Source: Clostridium sporogenes (GTDB lineage: Bacteria; Bacillota; Clostridia; Clostridiales; Clostridiaceae). Taken from it: DNA of 64,000 nucleotides. The notes under the pieces are model-generated. The model saw only the letters and a list, made by a program, of their open reading frames with translations. It was not told the origin of the DNA and searched no databases. Made by a program: the position numbers and the translations under genes. The DNA lies in NCBI RefSeq assembly GCF_001020205.1, contig NZ_CP011663.1, forward strand, positions 1,798,001 to 1,862,000, written 5' to 3'. Shown one piece after another: positions 1 through 9,485 of the stretch; the first letter of the stretch is position 1, and every line of letters starts with the position of its first letter.

Positions 1-627
1 ATTATTCAACAAAGCATTCCTGCAATTAGTACAAGTTTTATAACTTCTTTAGTCAGCGGGTTTGGTATATTACCCATAGCTGCTTTTGGTATTTCAGGAA
101 AATTGGAAACAATTTTATTTTATCCAGCTATGGCTCTTAATATGACAATTACCACTTGTACTGGTCAATGTTTCGGTGCTAAAAATACTAAAAAAGCAAA
201 AGAGTATCTTAATAGTGGTATGTTATTAGGCAGTGGATTTTTAACAATATTAACAGTTATAGTAGTAGTTTTTTCAAAAAATTTAGCATCTATATTTGGA
301 GCTGGTGAAAGTGTCGGAAAATTGGTTCAAGTTTATTTTTTAATTATTTCAATTGGATATATTTGCAATACTATTACTAACTGTGTACTTGGAATAGTTA
401 ATGGTTTTGGGAAACCAAGAGCAGCTATGTACTTAATGATTTTTTACTATATAATTATTCGTATGCCTCTAGCAAAAATATTATCTTTAACTACACTAGC
501 ATTAAATGGAATTTGGATTGCAGTTTTACTAAGCCATATTTCAGCATCTATAGCAGGGCTCTGGTATTTTAGATCATTATTAAAAAAAGAAGATAGAAGA
601 GCTCATGTTAAATTAGGAGTAAATTAG
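1..627 (+). CDS. MATE family multidrug/Na+ efflux transporter, C-terminal part (5' end outside window)
   Basis: The frame is open from base 1, so about 208 C-terminal residues of a roughly 450-residue protein are visible. The segment reading IAAFGISGKLET, then PAMALNMTITTCTGQCFGAKN, matches the start of the second six-helix half of MATE (NorM/DinF-type) exporters. About five hydrophobic helices follow, ending in a basic cytoplasmic tail. MATE proteins export cationic drugs or metabolites against Na+ or H+. Substrate cannot be inferred. An ATG at 103 is internal, because the homology continues upstream of it. Confidence 0.85.
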   Translation: MIQQSIPAISTSFITSLVSGFGILPIAAFGISGKLETILFYPAMALNMTITTCTGQCFGAKNTKKAKEYLNSGMLLGSGFLTILTVIVVVFSKNLASIFGAGESVGKLVQVYFLIISIGYICNTITNCVLGIVNGFGKPRAAMYLMIFYYIIIRMPLAKILSLTTLALNGIWIAVLLSHISASIAGLWYFRSLLKKEDRRAHVKLGVN

Positions 628-677
628 TAAAAAATATTTTATTACTTATTAGTTAGTTGAGTTATTAATACTATTGA

Positions 678-1046
678 CCTTATAATAGTGCTATTTATAA
701 TGATAAGGGAACTATCCATTATGTGAATATTCAAAATAATGGTACGATAGATTGTATACCTAAAGATTCATGCATAGAAAGAACTTGCTATGTAGATAAA
801 GCAGGAGCACATCCGTTAAATGCTAAAGCTTTACCATCAAAAATTAAAGGATTATTACAGGTAATTAATGAATATGAAGCATTAACAGTGGAGGCAGGAG
901 TACATGGGGATTATGGTGCTGCTTTGCAGGCGCTAGTAATTCATCCTTTAGTAGAAAGTAGCATTGCTAAAGACTTGCTAGATGATATAATAAGGGAGAA
1001 TATTCATTACTTACCTCAATTTAAGAAATGTATTGTAGGAGAATAA
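678..1046 (+). pseudogene. C-terminal remnant of a GH4 family 6-phospho-glycosidase (LicH/CelF-like)
   Basis: The frame encodes a C-terminal piece typical of NAD-dependent GH4 glycosidases: NGTIDCIP, CYVDKAGAHPL and QALVIHPLVES. A GTG at 723 could serve as a start, but family-like sequence (AIYNDKGTIHYVN) continues in frame upstream of it to a TGA at 675-677. No Shine-Dalgarno site precedes the GTG. A complete enzyme is about 440 residues, so some three quarters, including the NAD-binding fold, is missing. I read this as a decayed gene; expression of a 107-residue fragment is possible but unlikely to be active. Confidence 0.7.
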
Positions 1047-1144
1047 TATACAAAAAAGCCAGTTTATAATGGAAAATAATAAATTTTAATATAGGTATTG
1101 ACATAATAGTAAATGGAGTATATTATATAAACAATAATTAAAAC

Positions 1145-1424
1145 AAATTCAATGAAGAGAAAAAGTAAGTTATATTTTGTTCCACAGAGAGTTGGCATTT
1201 TGCTGTAAGCCAATGTTCAAGATATTGCTGAAAATCATCTCTGAGAAGCAAAGCTGAAATTAATTTCAGTAAGTTTTGCCGGAGTCTTTCACCGTTAAAA
1301 GATAAGCGTATTGTTGGATACGTAACTAAGAGCTATAAAAGGTTTATTTGTGATAGACTTTTTTATAGAATTAGGGTGGTAACGCGGTTTAACCCGTCCC
1401 TTATTTTTAAGGGACGGGTTTTTT
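1145..1424 (+). promoter_or_regulatory. T-box leader, apparent isoleucine (ATC) specifier
   Basis: This leader has the hallmarks of a T-box, which reads uncharged tRNA. The conserved antiterminator sequence AGGGTGGTAACGCGG lies at 1373-1387, directly before a terminator. Stem I is closed by CAGAGAG and CTCTGAG, with the candidate specifier ATC at 1234-1236 followed by A. ATC is an isoleucine codon, which agrees with the branched-chain amino acid transporter downstream. The specifier assignment is by eye. Confidence 0.85.
1393..1424 (+). terminator. T-box intrinsic terminator
   Basis: Perfect 8-bp stem CCCGTCCC/GGGACGGG with a 10-nt loop, followed by TTTTTT. Its 5' arm overlaps the T-box antiterminator pairing, as expected for a switch. 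Confidence 0.9.
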
Positions 1425-1490
1425 ATATTCTAAAGGGGGCGATTACATGGATATAGAGGATGATATTATTATTTGACAAAAGAAAGTATT

Positions 1491-1648
1491 TAGGCACATT
1501 CAAATAAATAACAAGTCAGTATGATAGCCTATTTTGCGTCATACTGTGTCAGCAGAACCCGCCGATAGCATTACTAGCAACGGAACCTGCTTCCTTGTCT
1601 GACACAAAATATACTGCCATCTTTGAATTGTTATTTATTTTCATGTGC
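1491..1648 (+). repeat. Long imperfect inverted repeat in the brnQ leader (structured RNA or MITE-like)
   Basis: Arms of about 21 nt (1493-1512 and 1627-1648) are complementary around the shared core AAATAAATAACAA. Inside lie further stems: CAGTATGA/TCATACTG (about 1517-1545) and TGTGTCAG/CTGACACA (about 1545-1606). The internal part is richer in GC than its surroundings. It sits between the T-box terminator and the brnQ ribosome binding site. It has no coding potential and I do not recognise it as a known riboswitch class. Confidence 0.55.
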
Positions 1649-1671
1649 ATTACACAAGGGGGAAATGACAA

Positions 1672-3033
1672 ATGAAAAACTTATCAAAAGAAAACTTATC
1701 AAAAAAAGATTTATTATTAGTGGGTCTAATGTTATTCTCATTATTCTTTGGAGCAGGGAATTTAATATTCCCTCCATTTTTGGGACAAGCAGCCGGAGGA
1801 AAAACTTATCTAGCAATGGCAACATTTTTTATAACAACAGTGGGGTTTCCAATTTTAGGAGTAGTAGCCGTTGCTAAATCTGGTGGATTAACTAATTTAG
1901 CTAAAAGAGTTAATGCTGTATTTGCAGTAATCTTTACAGTTTTAATATATTTATCTATAGGTCCTTGTTTAGGAATTCCAAGGGCAGGTAGTTTACCTTT
2001 TGAAATGGTAGTAGCACCATATTTACCAGCCAGCGTATCAAAGACTTTAGCACTATTATTATATACATTTACTTTTTTTATGGTAGCTTATTGGCTTTCA
2101 TTATCGCCAGCTAAATTGGTAGATCGTATGGGAAAAGTTTTAACTCCTAGTCTTTTAATTTTAATTTTAGTTATATTTTTAGGATCTTTATTTAAGCCAT
2201 TAGGTGGTTATGGGCAAGCTACAGGGGAATATATAACTTCTCCTTTGGTTAAAGGCTTTTTGGATGGTTATCTAACTATGGATACTATAGCAGCTTTAAA
2301 TTTTGGGATAGTTATTGCATTGGCAATAAAATCTAGAGGTGTTAAAGATGAAAAAGTAGTAGTTTCAGCATCAATAAAAGCTGGAGTAATAGCTGGAATT
2401 TTACTAATTCTTATTTATTCAATGCTTGCACACTTAGGAGCAAGTAGTGGTGGAAGATTTGATGCCACTGAAAATGGAGCACAAACTTTAACGAATGTTT
2501 CAACTTATATATTTGGTAAACCAGGGGCAGTATTATTAGCAGTTGTATTTACGCTAGCTTGTTTAACAACTAGTGTTGGACTTATAACTTCTTGCAGTCA
2601 ATATTTCCAAACATTAAATAATAAAATATCCTATAAAAGTTGGGTTAGAATATTATGTATCTCTAGTATGATTCTTGCTAATATGGGATTAACAAAAATA
2701 CTTTCAATATCAGTACCAATTCTAAATGCAATTTATCCAATATCAATAATGCTTATAGTACTTGCAATGTTAGATAATTTATTTAAAGAAAGTTCTATAG
2801 TTTATGGATTAACTATATTATTTACTGGAGTTGTAAGTATAGTTGATGCCTTAGGTCAAGTAGGAATAAAATTAGGAGTGGTTACACATGTATGTAGTAG
2901 CTTACCTCTTTACGGAAAAGGATTAGGCTGGGTAACACCAGCAGTATTTGGAATGGTTTTAGGATTTATATTTAAGGTTGTAAAAGAAAAATCTACATGC
3001 CCTAAATTTGCACAAAATACTGATGTAAAATAG
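1672..3033 (+). CDS. brnQ: Branched-chain amino acid transport protein BrnQ
   Basis: A 453-residue integral membrane protein of the LIVCS family, which imports leucine, isoleucine and valine with Na+ or H+. The N-terminal LVGLMLFSLFFGAGNLIFPP is the family signature around helix 1, and twelve hydrophobic segments follow, the usual length and topology. A strong GGGGGAA site (1659-1665) precedes the ATG. The upstream T-box with an apparent Ile codon predicts expression when tRNA-Ile is uncharged. No partner gene follows, so it is probably monocistronic. Confidence 0.93.
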   Translation: MKNLSKENLSKKDLLLVGLMLFSLFFGAGNLIFPPFLGQAAGGKTYLAMATFFITTVGFPILGVVAVAKSGGLTNLAKRVNAVFAVIFTVLIYLSIGPCLGIPRAGSLPFEMVVAPYLPASVSKTLALLLYTFTFFMVAYWLSLSPAKLVDRMGKVLTPSLLILILVIFLGSLFKPLGGYGQATGEYITSPLVKGFLDGYLTMDTIAALNFGIVIALAIKSRGVKDEKVVVSASIKAGVIAGILLILIYSMLAHLGASSGGRFDATENGAQTLTNVSTYIFGKPGAVLLAVVFTLACLTTSVGLITSCSQYFQTLNNKISYKSWVRILCISSMILANMGLTKILSISVPILNAIYPISIMLIVLAMLDNLFKESSIVYGLTILFTGVVSIVDALGQVGIKLGVVTHVCSSLPLYGKGLGWVTPAVFGMVLGFIFKVVKEKSTCPKFAQNTDVK

Positions 3034-3034
3034 A

Positions 3035-3181
3035 ATTTATGATGTTATAGATCATTGTAATTTAGTTGAAATTATAACAGGTCAAAGTCAAAAACATAGA
3101 AAAAATTTATATGAAGATTTTTTTAATGAGTTTAATAAAGTTAATACTATAAATCATTCTAATAAGAAAACAATATTATAA
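3035..3181 (+). pseudogene. Start-less coding-like fragment after brnQ
   Basis: A frame open from just inside the brnQ 3' end to a TAA at 3179-3181 reads like protein (VIDHCNLVEIITGQSQKHRK, then NLYEDFFNEFNKVN). It has no start codon or ribosome binding site. It may be the tail of a lost gene or chance coding. I do not recognise a family. Confidence 0.25.
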
Positions 3182-3210
3182 ACAAATATTTAATACATTT
3201 GATCTAAAAA

Positions 3211-3412
3211 TAAAAAAATACACTTCATAAACTAATTAATTTCGCTAAGAAATTCTAAATTTAACTACATTAAAAATTTTTCACCCCATGGAGGCGCCAT
3301 CTTTGGCTTCACCATGGGTTTCTCACGTTCAGTGAGAAATCACAAACATTTTTAATTTCGTCAAATTAAGAACTTCTAAGCTTATTCATATGTTTATTTA
3401 TTGTATTTTTTT
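3211..3412 (+). repeat. Dispersed palindromic element, copy A
   Basis: This block aligns base by base with the reverse complement of the element at about 15096-15300. Shared landmarks are CATTAAAAATTTTT, GTGAGAAAT, TTTTTAATT, GTCAAATTAAG and TTCATATG, in the same order and spacing. The ends are inverted repeats of each other (AAAAAATAC at the left, GTATTTTTTT at the right). It carries no gene. It lacks the outer arms seen on copy B, so it is either a shorter version or a truncated one. Together with 3413-3612, which shows nothing else, it fills the gap before the helicase gene. Confidence 0.7.
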
Positions 3413-3612
3413 ATTTGTTATATTAATATTAAATCTATTTTATATGATTAATAATTTAGAGAGGCATAATATATAAACATAGAGGCAGATTATATTAATT
3501 AGTCATATGAATTCAAAATGTAGATTGAAAATAGAAGGTATAAATATTTTATATAATTAGTAAATACATAGGAAATTTGGTATATAATAATGTATGTAAG
3601 GGGGGATAGTCA

Positions 3613-6600
3613 TTGAATTTAAGAGAATTAGTAGAAATAGTTCTTATTAAGTGTTCAAAATTGGTAAGAATAGAAGGAAAGAAAATTTACAAAAGTGAAT
3701 TAGTATATGATGTTAAAAGTAAAAAGATAAATAATATTTATAATATATATGGAAAAGTTAAAAATGAAAACAAAATTAATGATTATTATACTCATGTAAA
3801 GATAAACATTTCCAAGGGCATATTAGAAAAAACTAAGTGTAGTTGTGATGATTTTATTGAGAATTCGGCTTATGACAAAGAATTTTTATGTCCACATATT
3901 ATAGCTACAACTTATAAATTTTATGATTTGGCAATAAAAAGACTGAAGGACAAATCTAATAAAAAAGAAGATAAATCTAAAACTATGGTAGGAAATACAA
4001 TATTAAATGAAATAACAAAATATGAAAATCTAAAAGAAAAACTAAATATTAGTGTGAAACTGAATCACATAAATAATGATTTATTAGATTATTATGAAGC
4101 TCAGTTTAAAATCGGTAAAAAGAATATGTACTCAATAAATTCTTTAGAGGATTTTATTCAAGGAAGAATCCAGGGAAATAAGGTTTTTATTAATAATGAA
4201 TTAATATATAATCCTAGAATACATTATTTTTCTATAGAAGATGAAAAAGTCATTAACTTTATAGAAGAGTATGTATTATTAAATAAAGAACTATTTAAAA
4301 GTGATATAAATGTGCCATTTCAAATAGTTAATGGCAGAAACTTAAGAATACTACCAAGTTCTTTAGCAAGATTTCTACAGGGTATTCAGCACAAAACCAT
4401 TAAATTTAAATATGAATACATAGATTATAACATTAAGATTATTAATAAAGATTTACCTGTTTCATTTACTTTGAAAGATAATAAAGAGAATTTTATTTTA
4501 ACTACTAAAAAACAACTCCCAATTCCACTTACTTCAAAAGATGAAGTATATTTTTATGATAAAAATCTATATATTCCTTCTAATATTCAAAGAAATTTAT
4601 ATAAACTTTTCTATAAAAATTTTAAAAAGCAAGGAAATATATTGTTTAGTAAAGAAGCTAAAACTTTTAAAAAATTAATAGTGACATTAAACAAAATTTC
4701 CCAGGTAATAACCTTTGATGAAGGAGTAAAGAATTTTGTATCAACTTTAATAGTACCAAAATTCTATTTCTACAAGGAATCAGAACAGGTTTGTTGTCAG
4801 GCTAAATTATATTATGGGGAAGAATATTTTGAACTTATTAAGGACTCAAAAAAGAAAAATTTATCAAATTTTATAAAGATAAATTTACCACCATCAATAG
4901 GAGAGAGACTATATGTTAATAATGTAAAATATGAGGACTATGCTGAAGAATCCATAATGGATAAGTTTATTATTAGGGATTTAGAAAAAGAAGAAAAAAT
5001 AGTTATGGAACTTGAAAAATTTAGGTTTATAAAAGGAGAAAATAGATTTTTATTTATTGGAGAAGAAAATGATTTATACAATCTTTTAACTAAGGGGTTA
5101 AAAAGCTTTAGAAATATTGGAGAAGTAACTTTATCTGATAGCTTTAAAACTTTTAATTTATATGACTTAAATTATATAGAATCTCATATTACTGAAACTT
5201 CTGAGGAATGGTTAAATTTATCTTATAGTATTGGAGATGTGTCTAAAAAGGAGTTTAAAAATATATTTAGGGCTTTTAAGCATAATAAAAGTTTTTATAA
5301 AACAAAGGATAATAGTTTTATTGATTTAAAGGATGATGGAGTTAGAAATTTTTTAGGTTTATTAGAGGATTTAAGCTTTAATATGGACATAAGCGGTGAA
5401 CCCCTTAAAATTCATAAAAACAGAGCCTATTATATTGAAAATAGGGGAGCATCTTTTATTAAGGAAAAAGATTTGCTCAAAAACATTTCAAATAAAATTA
5501 TAGGTATGAATAATGAGTATTATGAGGTTCCTAAGAATCTTAATGCTACCCTTAGGGAATATCAAATAGCAGGGTATAAATGGATGAAAACTTTAAGTAA
5601 TTTAAGATTTGGTGGGGTTTTAGCAGATGAAATGGGACTTGGTAAAACCATACAGACCATAAGCTTTTTATTATCAGAAAAGGGATGTAAAAGTCTTATA
5701 GTTACACCAACTTCTTTAATATATAATTGGCAGGATGAATTCCAAAGGTTTACTAATGATTTAAGGATTGGAGTTGTTCATGGAAGTCTTGATCAAAGAA
5801 TGAAGGTTCTAGATAATATAGAGGAATATGATGTTTTACTTACTACCTATGGAACCTTAAGAAATGATGTTAAGTTATATAAAGAAATAATATTTGATTA
5901 TTGTATAATAGATGAGGGACAAAATATTAAAAATCCACTAGCTCAAAGTACAGATAGTGTTAAGAAAATTAATTCTAAGGTGAGGTTTGCATTAACAGGA
6001 ACTCCAATTGAAAATAATCTAATGGAGCTTTGGTCTATATTTGATTTTATTATGCCAGGTTATCTGTATAACGAAGAAAGATTCCAGGAGAAATTTATAA
6101 ATGCAGGGGAAGAAAATATTGATAAGCTAAAGACTTTTATTCGTCCATTTATTTTAAGGAGAGAAAAAAAGGATGTATTAAAGGATTTGCCAGATAAAAT
6201 AGAAAAGAAATTTTTAGTAGAAATGACTTCTAATCAAGGGAGAATATATAAGGCGTATATGAAAAGCATAAAAGAAAAGCTAAAGAACAGCAAAGAGGAT
6301 AGAATCACAATATTTTCTTATCTTACAAAACTAAGACAGTTATGTTTAGACCCTTCCCTTATAATTGATGAATATAAAGGTGGAAGTGGTAAACTAAAAA
6401 TAGCAATGGAATTACTTCAGGAAGGAGTAGATGAAGGAAAGAAAATTTTATTGTTTTCACAATTTACTTCAGTATTAAAAAATATTTCAAAGCTACTAGA
6501 CAAAGAGGGTATAGAATACTTATATTTAGATGGATCAACTAATGCTAGTGATAGAATTAAATTAGTTAATAAATTTAATGACAGTTCCCATATTAAGGTT

Positions 6601-6909
6601 TTTTTAATATCATTAAAAGCGGGAGGGACAGGATTAAATTTAACTTCAGCAAATTTAGTTATACACTTTGATCCTTGGTGGAATCCAGCAATAGAAGATC
6701 AAGCCACTGATAGAGCTCATAGAATAGGACAGAAAAATTTAGTAGATGTAATAAAGCTAGTATGTAAAGAAACTATTGAAGAAAAGATTATAACATTACA
6801 AGAGGATAAAAAGGAACTTATAAATAATGTTATGAATAGTGATTTAAAAAACGGACATTTAATAAACACACTATCAAAAGAGGAGATATTAGATTTATTT
6901 AATAATTAA
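3613..6909 (+). CDS. SWIM zinc-finger SNF2-family helicase/ATPase
   Basis: A 1098-residue ATP-dependent DNA translocase of the bacterial Swi2/Snf2 group (RapA/HepA relatives). Order of domains: a SWIM zinc finger near the N-terminus (CSC at 76-78, CPH at 93-95); a long linker typical of bacterial SNF2-associated regions; then the helicase core with Walker A MGLGKT (674-679), motif II DEGQ (767-770; most relatives have DEAQ), LTGTPIENN, and C-terminal motifs GGTGLNLTSA and DRAHRIGQ (1033-1040). The start is a TTG preceded by AAGGGGGGA; no ATG is better placed. It stands alone. Its cellular role is probably remodelling of protein-DNA or RNA polymerase complexes, by inference from the family. 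Confidence 0.9.
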   Translation: MNLRELVEIVLIKCSKLVRIEGKKIYKSELVYDVKSKKINNIYNIYGKVKNENKINDYYTHVKINISKGILEKTKCSCDDFIENSAYDKEFLCPHIIATTYKFYDLAIKRLKDKSNKKEDKSKTMVGNTILNEITKYENLKEKLNISVKLNHINNDLLDYYEAQFKIGKKNMYSINSLEDFIQGRIQGNKVFINNELIYNPRIHYFSIEDEKVINFIEEYVLLNKELFKSDINVPFQIVNGRNLRILPSSLARFLQGIQHKTIKFKYEYIDYNIKIINKDLPVSFTLKDNKENFILTTKKQLPIPLTSKDEVYFYDKNLYIPSNIQRNLYKLFYKNFKKQGNILFSKEAKTFKKLIVTLNKISQVITFDEGVKNFVSTLIVPKFYFYKESEQVCCQAKLYYGEEYFELIKDSKKKNLSNFIKINLPPSIGERLYVNNVKYEDYAEESIMDKFIIRDLEKEEKIVMELEKFRFIKGENRFLFIGEENDLYNLLTKGLKSFRNIGEVTLSDSFKTFNLYDLNYIESHITETSEEWLNLSYSIGDVSKKEFKNIFRAFKHNKSFYKTKDNSFIDLKDDGVRNFLGLLEDLSFNMDISGEPLKIHKNRAYYIENRGASFIKEKDLLKNISNKIIGMNNEYYEVPKNLNATLREYQIAGYKWMKTLSNLRFGGVLADEMGLGKTIQTISFLLSEKGCKSLIVTPTSLIYNWQDEFQRFTNDLRIGVVHGSLDQRMKVLDNIEEYDVLLTTYGTLRNDVKLYKEIIFDYCIIDEGQNIKNPLAQSTDSVKKINSKVRFALTGTPIENNLMELWSIFDFIMPGYLYNEERFQEKFINAGEENIDKLKTFIRPFILRREKKDVLKDLPDKIEKKFLVEMTSNQGRIYKAYMKSIKEKLKNSKEDRITIFSYLTKLRQLCLDPSLIIDEYKGGSGKLKIAMELLQEGVDEGKKILLFSQFTSVLKNISKLLDKEGIEYLYLDGSTNASDRIKLVNKFNDSSHIKVFLISLKAGGTGLNLTSANLVIHFDPWWNPAIEDQATDRAHRIGQKNLVDVIKLVCKETIEEKIITLQEDKKELINNVMNSDLKNGHLINTLSKEEILDLFNN

Positions 6910-7165
6910 AATAGATAGTATAGACTTTTAATAAATACTTTGGTAAAATTTATAGAAAAATTAATTTATACTAGTATTAAATATATAAAGTATAATAATA
7001 TATGTAGGTAGAAACATGGTCAAAAAGATGGTAGAGGCTTACGAAAGAAATCTATAATAGTTAAAAAATAATTATAAAATATATAGGGATAAAAATGAAT
7101 GAAGAAAAAGTATTCAAATAGAGAAATAATTTAAAATATGCTATAAGGTAAGGTTGGAGGAAAAC

Positions 7166-7981
7166 ATGGAAAATGAGCTTATAAAAGAAGAATTTTTTAA
7201 GAAATATCCTTCTATAGAGGAGGAGATTATTAAAAATAAAATAGAGTGGAATAATCTAAAGAATATATATTTAGACTTTAATAAATACAAAGATACTTAT
7301 GAAAGCCAATGTGATTTTATATCTAATATACTAAGAACTCATAATAAAATACATTCTGTTAAATCTAGAGTAAAAAATCCTGAAAGGCTAATAGAAAAAA
7401 TTATTAGAAAAACCCCTAATAGAAAAGAAAAATATGGGGAAGATTTTCAGTTTACTGTAGAAAACTACAAGGAAGAAATAAATGATTTAATAGGTATTAG
7501 GGTTATACATATATTCAAACAGGACTGGGAAGATATACATGAGTTTATTTTAAATACTTGGAAAGTTATAGAAATAACTGCAAATGTAAGAGAGGGTGAT
7601 GATACAAAGAGATTTGAAGAATTGAATATTCAAATTCAATCTAGAAAATCAGGATATAGATCTGTACATTATCTAATAGAGTTTTTCCCAACAAACCAAA
7701 GGGTTATAGCAGAAATTCAAGTAAGAACTATATTTGAAGAAGGTTATGGAGAAATTGATCATCAATTAAGATATTGTCATAAGGAAATTCCTGAGGTTTT
7801 AGCATTAAATCTTCTTTTATTTAATCGTATTTCAGGAAGTGCAGATGAAATGGCATCTTTTATAAATTTGCTTAATAAGAATTGGGGGGAGCGAGAAGGA
7901 AAATATGAGGAAATAATAGCTTCTAAGGATGAGGAAATAAGAACATTAAAGGAAAAAATAAATAATAAAAACTGTAAATAG
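7166..7981 (+). CDS. RelA/SpoT-domain protein, probable small (p)ppGpp synthetase
   Basis: A 271-residue protein with a central RelA/SpoT synthetase domain: SVKSRVKNPERLIEK (substrate-binding region), NDLIGIRVIHIF, EIQVRT (183-188) and EIDHQLRY, which match the conserved synthetase motifs. There is no HD hydrolase, TGS or ACT domain, so it resembles small alarmone synthetases that make ppGpp from GTP/GDP and ATP. The C-terminal 30 residues are charged and likely helical. I chose the ATG at 7166 because GGAGG ends five bases before it; a longer frame from a TTG at 7154 would put the ribosome site inside the gene. It is monocistronic. Activity is inferred. Confidence 0.85.
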   Translation: MENELIKEEFFKKYPSIEEEIIKNKIEWNNLKNIYLDFNKYKDTYESQCDFISNILRTHNKIHSVKSRVKNPERLIEKIIRKTPNRKEKYGEDFQFTVENYKEEINDLIGIRVIHIFKQDWEDIHEFILNTWKVIEITANVREGDDTKRFEELNIQIQSRKSGYRSVHYLIEFFPTNQRVIAEIQVRTIFEEGYGEIDHQLRYCHKEIPEVLALNLLLFNRISGSADEMASFINLLNKNWGEREGKYEEIIASKDEEIRTLKEKINNKNCK

Positions 7982-8030
7982 TATTTTAAATAATATAAAT
8001 CCACTTACTTTTTATAACTTATAAATTTAT

Positions 8031-8077
8031 TAAAAACTTTTTAAATTATGTAATATAATAATTTAAAAAGTTTTTAA
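8031..8077. terminator. Bidirectional terminator
   Basis: An 18-bp near-perfect stem (AAAAACTTTTTAAATTAT with its complement) has A/T runs on both sides. It lies between the convergent alarmone synthetase and M23 peptidase genes and can serve both. Confidence 0.75.
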
Positions 8078-8144
8078 TTTTTATTAGATAGAAAATTAAG
8101 TTTTTGTACAAATTCTTTATGAATAAAAATTATGTTTATAATTT

Positions 8145-9026
8145 TTATTTTTTAGAAGTTATAATTGATCCTTTTTCTGGCATAGGTTTACCGTTTATAC
8201 CTCTGAAATAAAGGGGTAATCCTTCTGCAAAGGTTGGATGAATAGTTTTTGTGGGATCTTGACGTTGGTGATGAATATGCAAATGAGGCTCAGATGTAGA
8301 ACCAGAGTTTCCAACCTTTCCAATAATTTGTCCTTCTTTTACATGATCTCCTACTTTTACAGGAACACTTCCTTTTTTTAAGTGATTTAACAACAAGAAT
8401 GTCCCTGTTTTATCAATTTTTATATAAACATGATTTCCTTCCATAGATAGAAAGTCTTCAGTATTAGGTGGTATATCATTTTCAGCATCATAAGCAGCAA
8501 CAATTGTTCCTGAAATTGGTGCAATAACATCTTTATCATAGATTCCGTAATCCTTAAGATTTTTACTATTTATACTTGCAGGATCCATAACCAAATCATA
8601 AGCCCATCTTTCAGAAGACCATATAGCATGGGGTTTATTAGTCTTTATAGAGTCTCCACCCCAACCAACAGTTGTTTTTTCATTTAAGGGCCATCTCACT
8701 GTAATTGAAGGTGTTACTTTATTGATATTTGCAGGATATTGAACTTTCAAAATATTAAAGAGCATAAGCATAGGTAGTGCAAGAAATATAGATAATATTA
8801 ATGAAAATATTTTTTGAGTAATTTTTTTCTTCTTTACTAAACATATAATTAATATTATTACATTAATAAATATTAGTATAGCACCAAGTGGTGCAAAACA
8901 TAATTTTGCTAGTGACCATGCAATAGAACCTGCTATGCCATGGATAAAAAAAACACACCCCCATAAAGTAATCAAAATAGTAACTAGTATATAATTTAGT
9001 ATTCTATTAAATTTTTCAGTTTTCAT
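8145..9026 (-). CDS. Membrane-anchored M23 (LytM/lysostaphin-like) peptidase family protein
   Basis: A 293-residue protein. Three hydrophobic segments fill about residues 12-92, followed by an extracytoplasmic domain. The latter has the M23 features DVIAPISGTIVAA, GNHVYIKI, HVKEGQIIGKVGNSG and SEPHLHIHHQ, the last giving the C-terminal HxH zinc pair. The family normally cuts peptidoglycan cross-links. The first motif reads ERWAYD rather than the classical HxxxD, so the N-terminal zinc histidine is not evident; it may be a divergent or inactive member. The 9027-9485 gap separates it from a divergent gene. Confidence 0.8.
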   Translation of the reverse strand: MKTEKFNRILNYILVTILITLWGCVFFIHGIAGSIAWSLAKLCFAPLGAILIFINVIILIICLVKKKKITQKIFSLILSIFLALPMLMLFNILKVQYPANINKVTPSITVRWPLNEKTTVGWGGDSIKTNKPHAIWSSERWAYDLVMDPASINSKNLKDYGIYDKDVIAPISGTIVAAYDAENDIPPNTEDFLSMEGNHVYIKIDKTGTFLLLNHLKKGSVPVKVGDHVKEGQIIGKVGNSGSTSEPHLHIHHQRQDPTKTIHPTFAEGLPLYFRGINGKPMPEKGSIITSKK

Positions 9027-9485
9027 GTTAACTCCTTTCTATTACCTTTAATTCTTTTGTAGATAACACTGTAATCCTTTGTTTTTGTAGAAATTTAGAT
9101 TTTATTGATACTCTTCTTATATTAATATAATGTTTAAATAATTTATTTGAAACTTTTCACTATCTTTTTTAAATATAATAATTTTCTTTTTTACAAGAAT
9201 ATTTTTATCCACCCCCTTATAATAAAAGTTTCGATAACATTGTTTTTTTCTTTATCATTAATGCTATATAAACTAAAGTAGTTGATTTACTATTAGAATT
9301 ATATATAAATTAATGCTAGAAGCATCATTCATTAATTTTTAAATTTTATATAATACTTTTGTAATAAAAGCATTATATCACAAAAGGTTATTAGATTATT
9401 TTTATAATATATTATTTATTTATTAAGAAATGATTAAGTATAATAAATTCTCTATAGGAGAAAAATAAATTGAGGTGATTTTACT
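9027..9485. other. Divergent intergenic region, no gene seen
   Basis: About 460 bases of very AT-rich DNA between two divergent genes. It must hold both promoters. I found no coding frame, strong hairpin or recognisable riboswitch in it. Confidence 0.6.

Noticed and set aside
1623..1877. 84-codon frame overlapping the start of brnQ
   Set aside because: It is an out-of-frame shadow of brnQ with low-complexity content; BrnQ homology and the GGGGGAA site fix the real gene.
7015..7056. A 13-codon ORF before the alarmone synthetase gene
   Set aside because: Too short, with no ribosome site; no leader-peptide feature or attenuator hairpin is evident.
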